Positions 44,225-53,006 of a stretch of DNA of 64,000 nucleotides are shown here, in pieces; the first letter of the stretch is position 1; every line of letters begins with the position of its first letter. The notes beneath the pieces were generated by a model, which ran no database searches, was not told where the DNA came from, and saw only the letters and a list, made by a program, of their open reading frames with translations. Source of the DNA: Zelonia costaricensis (lineage: Eukaryota > Euglenozoa > Kinetoplastea > Trypanosomatida > Trypanosomatidae). A program made the position numbers and the translations under genes. Where the stretch lies: positions 1-64,000 of the forward strand of contig JASAOO010003520.1 in assembly GCA_030849075.1 (NCBI GenBank). Reading direction: 5' to 3'.

Positions 44225-44228
<4 letters not shown>

Positions 44229-44259
<31 letters not shown>
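44229..44259 (+). repeat. (GT)15 microsatellite
   Basis: A GT run of 31 bases in the spacer between the I_K genes at 40480 and 45103. Confidence 0.95.
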
Positions 44260-44262
<3 letters not shown>

Positions 44263-45102
44263 TTGCATGTGCATGTGCGTGTAAGGGTTCTGAGGTAGCC
44301 GCCTCCCCCCTGTCCCTCTTTTCGCCTTCTGTTCGCTTCGTTCGTTGTCCTCTTTACAGCACCGCGTGGAACCGCCTCCTCCCGTTTTCCTCCCCTCGTG
44401 TCTCGAGCTTCTCCTGCACACCTTCTTCTACTAGCTCCCTCTCCCAGTTCTTCGTCTCGACGTGACTTCTCCTGGTTGTCTTGTCTTTCTTTTGAATTCG
44501 GATTCTCTTCCTCCCCTTCTCGCTTCTTCCGCTGTGCTTGTCTGTGTCTGTGTGTGCGTGTGTGTCTTCGTCTCTTCACGAGGAACCGGCGCTGGTGTGG
44601 TGGTTTGCTGCGTACCGGTCTGTCCGTGCGCGCCGCAACCCACCCCCCTCCCCCCTCCCCGTGCCCGTTTCTCTTCTCGGTTCTTTGGGTTTTGTTTTAG
44701 TCTTGCCACGTCGGACCTCGAGCGTGTTGGCCCGCCGTGCCGCGTGTGTTTCCTGTGAGCCTATTTCACCCCAAATTTTTTTCGTGCTGATATTGCTCCC
44801 GACCCCCGGCCGAGGGGAGCCCGACTTGGTCAACCACCCTGCACTGACATTCCGTTTTATCGCTTTCTCGCCTCTTACGTCTGCATCGCTGTCTTTGCTG
44901 TTTCTATTGCGTCACCGAGCAGCGCGGACGATCTTGCCGGCTGTTCCTGGCTCTCTTTGTCGTCGAGGTGTTGCGCCACTTGCCTGCGGGACTCGCACCT
45001 CTCTCCCTCGTCCTTTCTCGGTTCGCGCCGCGCGCGGCGTGCGTGTGTGTTTGTGTGACGCGGTGCGATCGTGCTTCTAGCGCATCTGTGTGTCACGGCA
45101 GG

Positions 45103-47694
45103 ATGGGCGCCAGCTCCAGCGTCGCAGACCACAAGAGCGGCACTGGGGCGACCGCGGCCGCCTCCCCGCCGTGTCCGTTCTTCTACAATCACATGCCGGA
45201 CAACCAGCTCATCCCAGCCTCCACGCTGCCGGCGCGGGGTCCCGACGGGTTCGTCCGCCGGCCACAAGGTGGGTGCGCCGCGCGCGTCGTCCCGCTCCGC
45301 CGCCTGCCCATCGTCTCCGAGGAGGCAAAGAGGCAGGCTAAGAAGACGCTGGCGGACGCCAAGAAGGGCGTGAAGGTCGAGGCTGGCGCTGGGGGTGCCC
45401 AGCAGCAGCAGGCCAAGGTGGTGGCCGAGGCCAACGCGTTGCTCCAGAACCCGAGCCTACCGCCCGCGCTCAGCTCCTGCTTCCTCATCAACATCGCCGT
45501 GGACGAGCAGGGACGGCTGGCCCCCCTAGAGACGGAGCCGCCGCTTGTGAAGGCGGGCGCCAGCGGCAACGGCGGCGGCGACGCCTCGGACTCCGATGAC
45601 AGTCAATTGCGGTCGCCCAGGGTGGGCGCGATGAAGCGGGGCTTCAGCTTTACGAACGCCCCCAACACTCCGGCAAAGGTGGCCTCGCAGCAGCCGCAGC
45701 AGGCCGGCAACGGCGCCGCCGCAGGCGATGAGAGGCGGCCTGGGCAGCGCGGCGGCGGTAAGGGCCCGGGGCTGTCCATCCTCATCCCGAGCAGCGTGAC
45801 CGGCAGCGCCACCACCCCCTTGGCGGCCTCCCTCGACGGCGTACCGTCGCCTCACCGCAGCGGAAGTCTCCTCAAGCGCGGCAGCGCCCCGGCCCCCGCC
45901 AACGATGCGGCGAACACCAGTGTCAAACACGTGCCACCCCATAACCGCGCGGCGGAGCGGCCCACGGCGACCATCTTCGTGGATGCCACGCCGTCACCGG
46001 CGCTGATGCTCGGCACGCCGCTCGGGGACGAGTCCCACGACAGCACCTCGACCCCCGCCTCCTCCGTGCGGTCGCTGCTCGTGAAGGACAGCCGCTTCCG
46101 CCGCTCCGACGAGGGGCCCACCGACACGGCGGCCGCCGCCGCTGCCGCCACGGCCGCCAGCTCCGGTGCAGCGGCAAGCACCAGCGTAGCGGACAGCGAC
46201 ACGCCGCGTCTGCGCCGGCAGCTGTCGAAGCGCATCACACTGCTGCGCACCCCGCACCGCACGCGGTGGTTCCTCTTCAACGACAGCGGCACGCACGAGG
46301 CGCACGTGAGGGTGCTGTTATGCTACCAGACAGAGTCGGCGGCCAAGATCGCATCGGAGGCCGTCGTCACAACCCCGGACGCGGCATCGGCCGGCCCTGC
46401 AGCTGCTGCCGCTGGCAGTGGTGAGGCGCACGGGCCGGCGCAGAGCAACCTGCGTGTGATGTGCCGTCCCACCCCGCTCTCACACACGACGCTGTCGGTG
46501 AAGGAGCTCAAGCAGCAGCTGGCTAGCATGTCGAGCAGCAGCCGCTGTTACGTCGAGGTGCGCCTGTGCCCCGTCAGCAGCTTTGTTGCCGCCATCCCTG
46601 CCCCCACGACGCCAGGTCAGGAGGAGCAGCTGGCCCAGTTCAAGAAGAGCGTCAGCACTGCCGAAGTGGTAGAGGTGTTCGTCGTGCTCGCCCCTGGCTC
46701 CACGGTGTACGTGGCGGAGGGTGAGGTGCTGGGCTACAAGGTGGACACGCACCTCGTTCCCTTCGAGAAGTCGAACAGCGTCGCTGTGCTCGGCCGCCTG
46801 CTCACGCCGGAGCTGGCGAACGGCCTCAAGGCGAAGGCAGAGGGGGTGCAGAAGCAAGACTACCGGCACACGTCCTTCTTCCTCGCTAGCGGGTCAGTCC
46901 CCGGCAGCGGCGCACCGGCGCCCTCTACGCAGTGCACCCCCACCACCGCCGGCGCCCCTGCGCTGCCGCCGCTGCCCGTGCCCGGCGCGCTGATCAGGCC
47001 TGGCGCGAGTGGTGCAGCGGCCTCGTCCAAGGGCGGACCACCGAGCAAGCACGCTGACGACACCCCCGATGCCGTCGTCCTCGTCACGCCGTCGTCGACC
47101 GACACGCAGCACGTCGCCCCACCTGACTTTCCCCGCCTCACGCTGACGCTACCGCCGTCCAACGCGCAATACAGCTCCAGCATGGGCGATGACAATGTTG
47201 CCGGCTCCGGATCGCCCCACGAGACCTCGTCAAGCCCCGCATCACCGGGCGGCACGGTCCGGCAGCAGGTCCGCCTCTCCCGCTCACCGTCGAAGGGGGT
47301 GGTGACTGGTGCGGGGGAGGGCGAGGGCGGCAGCGTCATACAGCATCGCCTCTCGGTTCCCCGGGAGCGTGGCGGCTCCGGTGTTGGAGCGGCGGAGGCG
47401 GACGCCAGCGCTGCTGCTGCGCCGCTCAGCCCCTTGTACGGCTACGATGCTGCGGTGACTGCCTCCAGCCCGAAGCGCGGCGGCGGGGGGTACTCGTACA
47501 ACTACGATTACACGTCCACCGCCTCGGCCGCCGCACCCGCCACCGCTACCGCCGCCGCCGACTCGCCGCCGCTGCCGCTGGGCAATGACGGGGGGCACGG
47601 GGACAGGAACAAGGCGGCTGGCTTCGGTCTGATCACCAACGACGCGGACCGGCCCGACAGCGCCGGCCTCAACAGCCTCGGCATTTCCTTCTGA
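45103..47694 (+). CDS. Expanded, divergent domain-I_K protein, N-myristoylated (863 aa)
   Basis: The start is ATG 45103 (MGASSSVA): Gly2/Ser6 fit N-myristoylation and no nearby Cys suggests single acylation. The 45 in-frame upstream codons are leader-like. Residues 1-375 form a long, mostly disordered Ala/Ser/Pro-rich region with one Lys/Ala-rich helical stretch (about 70-110). A divergent I_K core begins at Arg388 (TRWFLFNDSGTHEAHV, equivalent to RWAFYND). It continues across insertions to YVEVRLCPVSSFV and VYVAEGEVLGYKVDTHLVPF (about 534-553), which matches the FVEG-x-x-x-G-x-x-x-x-x-x-PL end of the domain. The C-terminal 300 residues are low-complexity, with a Tyr/Gly patch near residue 795. 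The I_K assignment rests on motif order; the divergence is large but consistent with genomic context. No enzymatic residues are seen. Confidence 0.88.
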   Translation: MGASSSVADHKSGTGATAAASPPCPFFYNHMPDNQLIPASTLPARGPDGFVRRPQGGCAARVVPLRRLPIVSEEAKRQAKKTLADAKKGVKVEAGAGGAQQQQAKVVAEANALLQNPSLPPALSSCFLINIAVDEQGRLAPLETEPPLVKAGASGNGGGDASDSDDSQLRSPRVGAMKRGFSFTNAPNTPAKVASQQPQQAGNGAAAGDERRPGQRGGGKGPGLSILIPSSVTGSATTPLAASLDGVPSPHRSGSLLKRGSAPAPANDAANTSVKHVPPHNRAAERPTATIFVDATPSPALMLGTPLGDESHDSTSTPASSVRSLLVKDSRFRRSDEGPTDTAAAAAAATAASSGAAASTSVADSDTPRLRRQLSKRITLLRTPHRTRWFLFNDSGTHEAHVRVLLCYQTESAAKIASEAVVTTPDAASAGPAAAAAGSGEAHGPAQSNLRVMCRPTPLSHTTLSVKELKQQLASMSSSSRCYVEVRLCPVSSFVAAIPAPTTPGQEEQLAQFKKSVSTAEVVEVFVVLAPGSTVYVAEGEVLGYKVDTHLVPFEKSNSVAVLGRLLTPELANGLKAKAEGVQKQDYRHTSFFLASGSVPGSGAPAPSTQCTPTTAGAPALPPLPVPGALIRPGASGAAASSKGGPPSKHADDTPDAVVLVTPSSTDTQHVAPPDFPRLTLTLPPSNAQYSSSMGDDNVAGSGSPHETSSSPASPGGTVRQQVRLSRSPSKGVVTGAGEGEGGSVIQHRLSVPRERGGSGVGAAEADASAAAAPLSPLYGYDAAVTASSPKRGGGGYSYNYDYTSTASAAAPATATAAADSPPLPLGNDGGHGDRNKAAGFGLITNDADRPDSAGLNSLGISF

Positions 47695-48964
47695 CGCCAT
47701 GGAACGGCGTAGCGAGGCGGTGCGAGTCTGCTGGACAGGTGCACCCGACCCCACAACTCCCGTTTCTGTCGCGCCTTGCGCACCTCTGCGTGTGTGTGTG
47801 TGTGTGTCGCCTCCTTCGTTTTTTTTTGGTGCGTCTTCTTCCTCCTCCTTCTCCTCCACTTCTCCCCCTAAGATGGCCCCGATGCGTTTGCACGAGGCTC
47901 GTCCCTCTTACTCCTGCTTGTGCACGTGTATTTGTGTGTATTTGTGTGTATATGCACGCCTGCACGCGCACATGCCGCGAAAGAAAACGCGCGCCGAGTG
48001 GGTAAAGCGCCAGGCATCGCCCCCCCCTCCTCCTCCGCTCCATTGCGGAGCGTGCTGTAAGGAACAGCGACTCGCGAGTGCATACGCAGGCACATGCTGC
48101 AGTGTAGAGCGGTGCTGTGTTGGTTGCCGCTTGCCCTTCATCATGGAAGACGGTCATGTTCTGTTTATCATCTTTTCCGTGTTCTCTCGGCGGCTGCAAG
48201 TCGACGCGCTGCGACTGCTAGCCCGAAGAAAGCTCTTGCACTCTGCGTGTTCGACGCACGCTCCATCGCGTCCCTCTTTCGCCTTCCCTCACTCAGCGCT
48301 TTCACCTCACGCCTCGCTTCATGTGTGTTCTTTCTCTACTACGATTATGGAAGACTGTGGCTTTCTTGTCCCCACCTTTCTCTCTCTCTCTCGCTCACCA
48401 TCCCCATGCACGCAGACGCATACGCCTCCGTCCTTCTGTCTGTGCCTTCACCTCCCCCCTTCTTTCTCTTTTCCTCCCTCCCTCCCTCCTCCGCTGGCAT
48501 CATGTACACTAGCGCATTCCCGATGCGTGTGGACGCATCCTCCTTTGCACGTTCTTCTCCAAGTCGCTCCTTCAGCCCTGCCGCGTTGCCCGTGTGCTGC
48601 TGCTGCCGCTGCTGCTGCCGCTGCTGCTGCTTCTCCTCCCCACATCCCCCAACGGTGCTACTTCGCTGTTTGTTTGACGAGATTGCAAACAGAAAACAAA
48701 CAAACAACAAGAGAATCTGATGCGTGCACTTTTCTTTCCGCTTTCGTCGAGGTGTGTGTGTGTGTGTGTTTGGTGTCTCGTGGCCTTCCCCTCCTCTCCC
48801 TCTCCCCACCATCTGTCCCTCCCGCCCCGCTTTCTTCTCTTGCGCCCTGCTTCAGAGAGTTGAGGTGTGGGGGGGGGGCAGGGTGCGGGGTAGTGTGGAC
48901 TGCACGAAAAGGGCCACGAGAATATCGAGTCGCTCGCGGGGTGCCCCTTACGCTCCCTCCCTCA

Positions 48965-48972
<8 letters not shown>

Positions 48973-49018
<46 letters not shown>
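48973..49018 (+). repeat. (CA)23 microsatellite
   Basis: A 46-base uninterrupted CA run, the longest CA run in the window and exactly as long as the (GT)23 run at 17541-17586. Confidence 0.95.
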
Positions 49019-49021
<3 letters not shown>

Positions 49022-49759
49022 GGCTACGAAAAGAAGCGGCACTTCCTCCCCCTCCCCTCAACTCCATACGGCCCCCGCTTTCTTCGCCTTCCTTGTGTTC
49101 AGCAGAGCCTCGTCGCCTGCTCGGTCGTGTAGATGGCTTGTGTGCGTGCGTGTCGCCTGTCTCTGCTTTCACGCACCCGCAGAAGACAATACACGCATGA
49201 AGACAAGCAGCCACGAAACAACAATAGCACGCCATGAACCCCCTCCCAAATGGGGTGCGGTCACGCGTGTGTGTGTGATGGCGTTTCAGCTGAGGTGGGA
49301 CGCGCAAGGCATCACTTCCTCTGAGGTTCTGTAGCAACCGCACCTGGCGTCCTCCGGTAGCTGGAGTGCCTGGCTCGCACTCTCTGCCCCCCTCCCCTCT
49401 TCTGCTTCTCTGCGCAGTGCCGGGCTTCCCAACCAACGAGGCCACGCAACGGCCTCGGTGCGTCAGCCTCTGGCATCTCTTGCGTAGTCATCTCTGGATC
49501 ACCACCCTGTCCCCGCCCTCTCATCAAGCGGCACTCCTCTATGCGACTTGACCTCCCACCCTCTTCTCACCTCTCCATATCATCGCCTCACACACCACTG
49601 CACGTAAACCGCTAATGGGTGGCGCTGTGACGCATCGGGCAGGTCTCTCGAAGAGAAAAAGAAGCCAAACCAGTGCGCACCTCTTCCTTCTCAGCGCCCG
49701 TTGATTCCCTTCACCATCCCCCCACACTCCGCACTTCCCTCTGCGGGCACCCCACCGCT

Positions 49760-49827
49760 CTTTACTCCCTCCCGTCACTTTGCATCATTCGCTACGTACT
49801 CGCCTGCGCGCCGCGTCCGCTCTCCAG
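49760..49827 (+). promoter_or_regulatory. Candidate spliced-leader trans-splice acceptor
   Basis: A C/T-rich tract (49760-49825) ends in AG at 49826-49827. The leader to ATG 49923 would be about 95 bases and would contain the (AC)10 run at 49865-49884. Confidence 0.35.
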
Positions 49828-49864
49828 AAAGCTGGCTTTCCATATCGCACTTTCCTTCTCGCAA

Positions 49865-49884
49865 ACACACACACACACACACAC
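49865..49884 (+). repeat. (AC)10 microsatellite in the probable 5' UTR
   Basis: A run of ten AC units, 38 bases upstream of ATG 49923 and downstream of the candidate splice acceptor. Confidence 0.95.
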
Positions 49885-49922
49885 TTGCACACAAACTCAC
49901 CTACATCGACACCGTCGTCATC

Positions 49923-50519
49923 ATGGGCTGCGGCTCCAGTGCACAGAAGGCGGACGTGGGTGAGGGCACGAACCACGAGGTCAAGGCCCTGTCCCTCGAC
50001 ATGAAGACACGCTTCGCCAACATCGACCCGGAGGTGCTCGGGCCGCACAAGGAGGAGGCAAAGGCGAAGTTGGCCTTTATGTACGGCAAGACGGCGAACA
50101 TCTTCCTCATCACGACTCCGCCGTTTCACAAGGACCATCAACACCACCACAGCGACGCCGCACCGCCGCCGCCGCCGCAGGAGGGGGAGGAGCAGGCCGC
50201 CGCGAAGGAGGCCCCGCCGGTGGAGGAGACGCGCTGGACGATCTTCAACGACAGCAAGAGCGACGCCACCGTCGAGGCCACCTTCTTCCACGCCCAGACC
50301 CTGCGGGCGGCGCGGCCGCACGACGCGGCAGCCGATGCGGAGCCCCCGTCACACGTCAAGCTCGAACGCTTCGACAGCGGCCGCGTCAAGGCCGAGGTGG
50401 CCGTGCCGGCGGGTGCCACGGTGGCTTTTGTGGAGGGCCCCATCAAGGGGTACATGTGGAAGTGCATGGTGCACGATCCGAAGACGAACAGCTTCGAGCC
50501 CACCACGGCGGCGGAGTGA
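49923..50519 (+). CDS. Dually acylated, reduced domain-I_K protein (198 aa)
   Basis: The start is ATG 49923 (MGCGSSAQK), giving Gly2/Ser6 for myristoylation and Cys3 for palmitoylation. Residues 10-75 lack the usual LLFRIV strand in recognisable form; instead there is a charged segment and LAFMYGKTANIFLIT. A His-rich then Pro-rich linker follows (HQHHH, PPPPP, about 65-85). The core resumes at Arg104-Trp105 (RWTIFNDSKSDATVEATF), then KAEVAVPAGATVAFVEG and IKGYMWKCMVHD, which correspond to the middle and last strands of domain I_K. The length fits SMP-type proteins plus an insert. It is a clear but divergent member of the array; the His cluster might bind metal, which is speculation. Confidence 0.9.
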   Translation: MGCGSSAQKADVGEGTNHEVKALSLDMKTRFANIDPEVLGPHKEEAKAKLAFMYGKTANIFLITTPPFHKDHQHHHSDAAPPPPPQEGEEQAAAKEAPPVEETRWTIFNDSKSDATVEATFFHAQTLRAARPHDAAADAEPPSHVKLERFDSGRVKAEVAVPAGATVAFVEGPIKGYMWKCMVHDPKTNSFEPTTAAE

Positions 50520-51450
50520 CCGCGGCCGTGCCATGGCGTGAGGTGCTCTCGAACCTCTGTCGTCGCCCCACCACACCCTCTCTCCCCCCGCCCTCCTCCT
50601 GTCTGTCTCCACCTCTTCTCGTAGACTGCCCAGTTCATCGTCCGAGGTGGCCTGCGCACCCACACCCGAGGACTTACACACACACACAGACACAGAGGTG
50701 TCCAGACGGGCAACCAGAGACAGTCGACGTGTTCCTTTGCCTTTTTCTGTCAAAACGTACATGCTCATGGGTGCGTGTGTGTGTGTGTATGTGTGTGTGC
50801 GTGTGCGTGTGCGCTCGATGGCGCCTCGCCCCTCTCTCCCAACACTGTTTCGTTTTTTTTTCCCCCTTCTCTGCGGTGCGTCGGCTGCTGATCCTTCTTT
50901 TCTTTTCCCTGTCTGTTCGCAAGGACTCCGCCGAGGCGCATGGGTGTTTGCGTTGTGCCTCTGCCCCCCCCTCCCCCCCACACACACACACCCTCCCGCT
51001 CCTACCGTCTGGAGCGCTTGTATTGACGCGCGTCTGGATGTCGATGCCCCGCGTACGTGTCAGATCGGGACGCTACGGTCTCGTGCGACCTGCTCTTTCA
51101 CAGTTCACCCCCCTCCCGTCCTTCTCTTCCGTTTCTTTCCGTGTCTATGTGTGCCCACGGTTGAGATTCTCGTTGGCGGACTGCCGCCTCCTGTCTTCGT
51201 TTTTGTGTTGCTCCTTTCGTCGGCATGTGCTCTGCAACTCCGTTCGTGTTTTTTTGTTTTTGCTGTCGCGGTTCGGCCGCCACCACCGCCGCGGGTGCGT
51301 GAGGTTGCGGGGGGAGCTGGTGACTGTTGCACCACCCCACCCCCCTGCCCTTGCGCACTCGCATCCGGAAGAAGGAGCGGCTGGGTGGCGGCGCTGGGCG
51401 AGGTGAGCCACCGAACACCCCTTGTACTCTCCCCTGTCCGACTTGTCCTG

Positions 51451-51467
51451 TTTTTTTTTTTTTTTTG
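51451..51467 (+). repeat. T17 run
   Basis: Seventeen consecutive T residues in the spacer, within pyrimidine-rich DNA. Confidence 0.9.
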
Positions 51468-51569
51468 CTTCCCCTCCCTCCGGCCCCCCCTCCGCCCCTT
51501 CCCGCGCTGCGGCTCTGCATCGCCCTTTTCAATGCGTTTGTTGTCGCTTTCCTTGCCCTCTTCCCTTGG

Positions 51570-51586
51570 CCCCCCCCCCCCCCCCC
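51570..51586 (+). repeat. C17 run
   Basis: Seventeen consecutive C residues; the length may be imprecise because such runs are prone to sequencing slippage. Confidence 0.85.
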
Positions 51587-52423
51587 GCCCGCCTGCTCGA
51601 CTCCATTCACTGTTGCCCTCGCACACTGCGCGTGCTTCGCTTGTGACACTACTGCGGGCTTCGCCCCTGTTTTCTTTTAGCCGCCGGGAGAGGGGGGAAC
51701 ACGGGGGGAGGGAATGAGGAGCGCCCGTATTATCCTTCCTCCCCCCTCCTTTGTCTCTCCCCCTCTATCGGCACATGTGTACACCCGACTAGGCCGAAGC
51801 TGCGTGCGGTGCGCACGGCGAAGAACACGCGCACGTTGTCGCAGACTGGAAAGAGACAATTGAAGCGGGGAAACAAGAGAGGTGCGCCCAATGAAGAGTT
51901 CGACCCCAGACAGAGAGAGAGAGAGCTACACAAGCGACATGCAGCTACAACGTGCTGGTGAGGTGCGTGCGGCTGTTAATGTTGGGAGCGTCGGCTGTCG
52001 TGCTTGGTGCTGTACACGTATGCGTGCTCACATCATGACCCCCGCTGTCTCTCCCCGCTGCCCGTGCCTTATCTACCGCCCGTCCGCACGACGTGGGGGA
52101 CAGGAGCTCCGCACCAGCTCAGCTCCTGAGCGGGACGAGGTACTCTGTTGCGTTGGCCCGCTCTCTCTGCCCCTCATTTACCACGCGGTTGCTACTGCCG
52201 CCTTTGTGGTGCTCTTTGAAGTGTTCATCTCACGCTGCATCAGCTCTTGCCCTTCCTCTCCCTCTCTATCTGCCTCTTGTCGCGTTTCGGAACTCGGGCC
52301 TGGCCTGGTGCACTCGTCGACTGCTCCCCCCACCCCCACCCCCACCACCCACAATCTTGCCCCACCCAATTGCAATCTCGACCTGCGCAGCTTCCCTTCG
52401 CTCCGTCACATCGCTTTCCCCAT

Positions 52424-52451
52424 CACACACGCGCTCTCCCCCCCGTCCTAG
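52424..52451 (+). promoter_or_regulatory. Candidate spliced-leader trans-splice acceptor
   Basis: C/T-rich sequence ends in AG at 52450-52451. There is no further AG before ATG 52551, so this is the last possible acceptor and the 5' UTR would be about 99 bases, almost pure pyrimidine. Confidence 0.5.
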
Positions 52452-52550
52452 CTCTTCACTTCTCTCTGCGTCTCTCCCTCTCCCGCATCGTTCCTCTTTC
52501 TCTTCCCCCACTCCCTTCTCACCTCCCCCCTTCTCCGCTTCGTCTTCATC

Positions 52551-53006
52551 ATGGGCAACAGCTCGTCCCGCTCGGAGGGTGAGTTCAAGTACTGCGGCCC
52601 GGTGGACTTCGCGTGCGACGCGATGGTGCCGGTCTTCGAGCAGAAGAACGGCCTCCTCTTCCGCCTCGTCAACACCGCGGAGAAGAGCTGGGCCTTCTAC
52701 AGCGACTCTAAGAAGTACGAGTTCCACGTGACGGTCACCTTCGGCCCCGAGTCGCGCAACCTGGTGGCGCTGGGTAACACGTACCTCGCCGAGGACCCGG
52801 AGGGCGGTTTCGTCGCCAAGACGATCGTGTACCCGTGCAAGACGGAGCCCTTCATCCAGGGCGACATCTCCGGCTTCGACTCCGTCGTGAACGCCGTGCT
52901 GCTGACGACAGAGTACAAGGAGCGCCACAACGAGGAGAAGGCGGCGGCGAAGAAGGCCGCCAAGGAGGCGGAGAACGGCGACGAGCTCGGCAGCAACACG
53001 CGGTAG
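52551..53006 (+). CDS. Small myristoylated domain-I_K protein, SMP-like (151 aa)
   Basis: The start is ATG 52551 (MGNSSSRS): Gly2/Ser6 fit N-myristoylation, and the first Cys is at position 15, so early palmitoylation is not predicted. The I_K domain (about 24-125) is close to the consensus: NGLLFRLVNTAEKSWAFY, EFHVTVTFGPESR, ALGNTYLAE, TIVYPCKTEPFIQG and a closing LLTTEYKE. It then ends in a Lys/Glu/Ala-rich helical tail (EEKAAAKKAAKEAE) of about 25 residues, which may form a short coiled coil or contact microtubules (inference). Among the short proteins in the window it has the most complete I_K core together with the one at 22915. No catalytic domain. Confidence 0.93.
   Translation: MGNSSSRSEGEFKYCGPVDFACDAMVPVFEQKNGLLFRLVNTAEKSWAFYSDSKKYEFHVTVTFGPESRNLVALGNTYLAEDPEGGFVAKTIVYPCKTEPFIQGDISGFDSVVNAVLLTTEYKERHNEEKAAAKKAAKEAENGDELGSNTR

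Larger units (their letters stand above)
41677..45102 (+). other. 3.4-kb spacer
   Basis: No supported gene. GT-rich stretches lie at 41870-41900 and 42840-42885. A balanced, non-C/T segment of about 370 bases (43100-43467) ends directly at a (CA)17 run. Mixed sequence follows at 43840-44060, then a (GT)15 run at 44229-44259. Pyrimidine-rich DNA from 44300 leads to the next gene; a tract at 44996-45026 and AG at 45079-45080 are one possible acceptor. Confidence 0.6.
47695..49922 (+). other. 2.2-kb spacer
   Basis: No supported gene. GT runs at 47790-47806 and 48753-48770, a (TGCTGC)-type stretch at 48595-48632, G9 at 48870-48878 and a (CA)23 run at 48973-49018. Mixed sequence at 49130-49560, then a pyrimidine block before the acceptor candidate at 49827. 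Confidence 0.65.
50520..52550 (+). other. 2.0-kb spacer
   Basis: No supported gene. A GT-rich stretch at 50775-50812, CA at 50983-50992, T17 at 51451-51467 and C17 at 51570-51586. Mixed sequence at 51680-52130 contains an (AG) stretch at 51908-51925. C/T-rich DNA then leads to the next gene. Confidence 0.65.
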
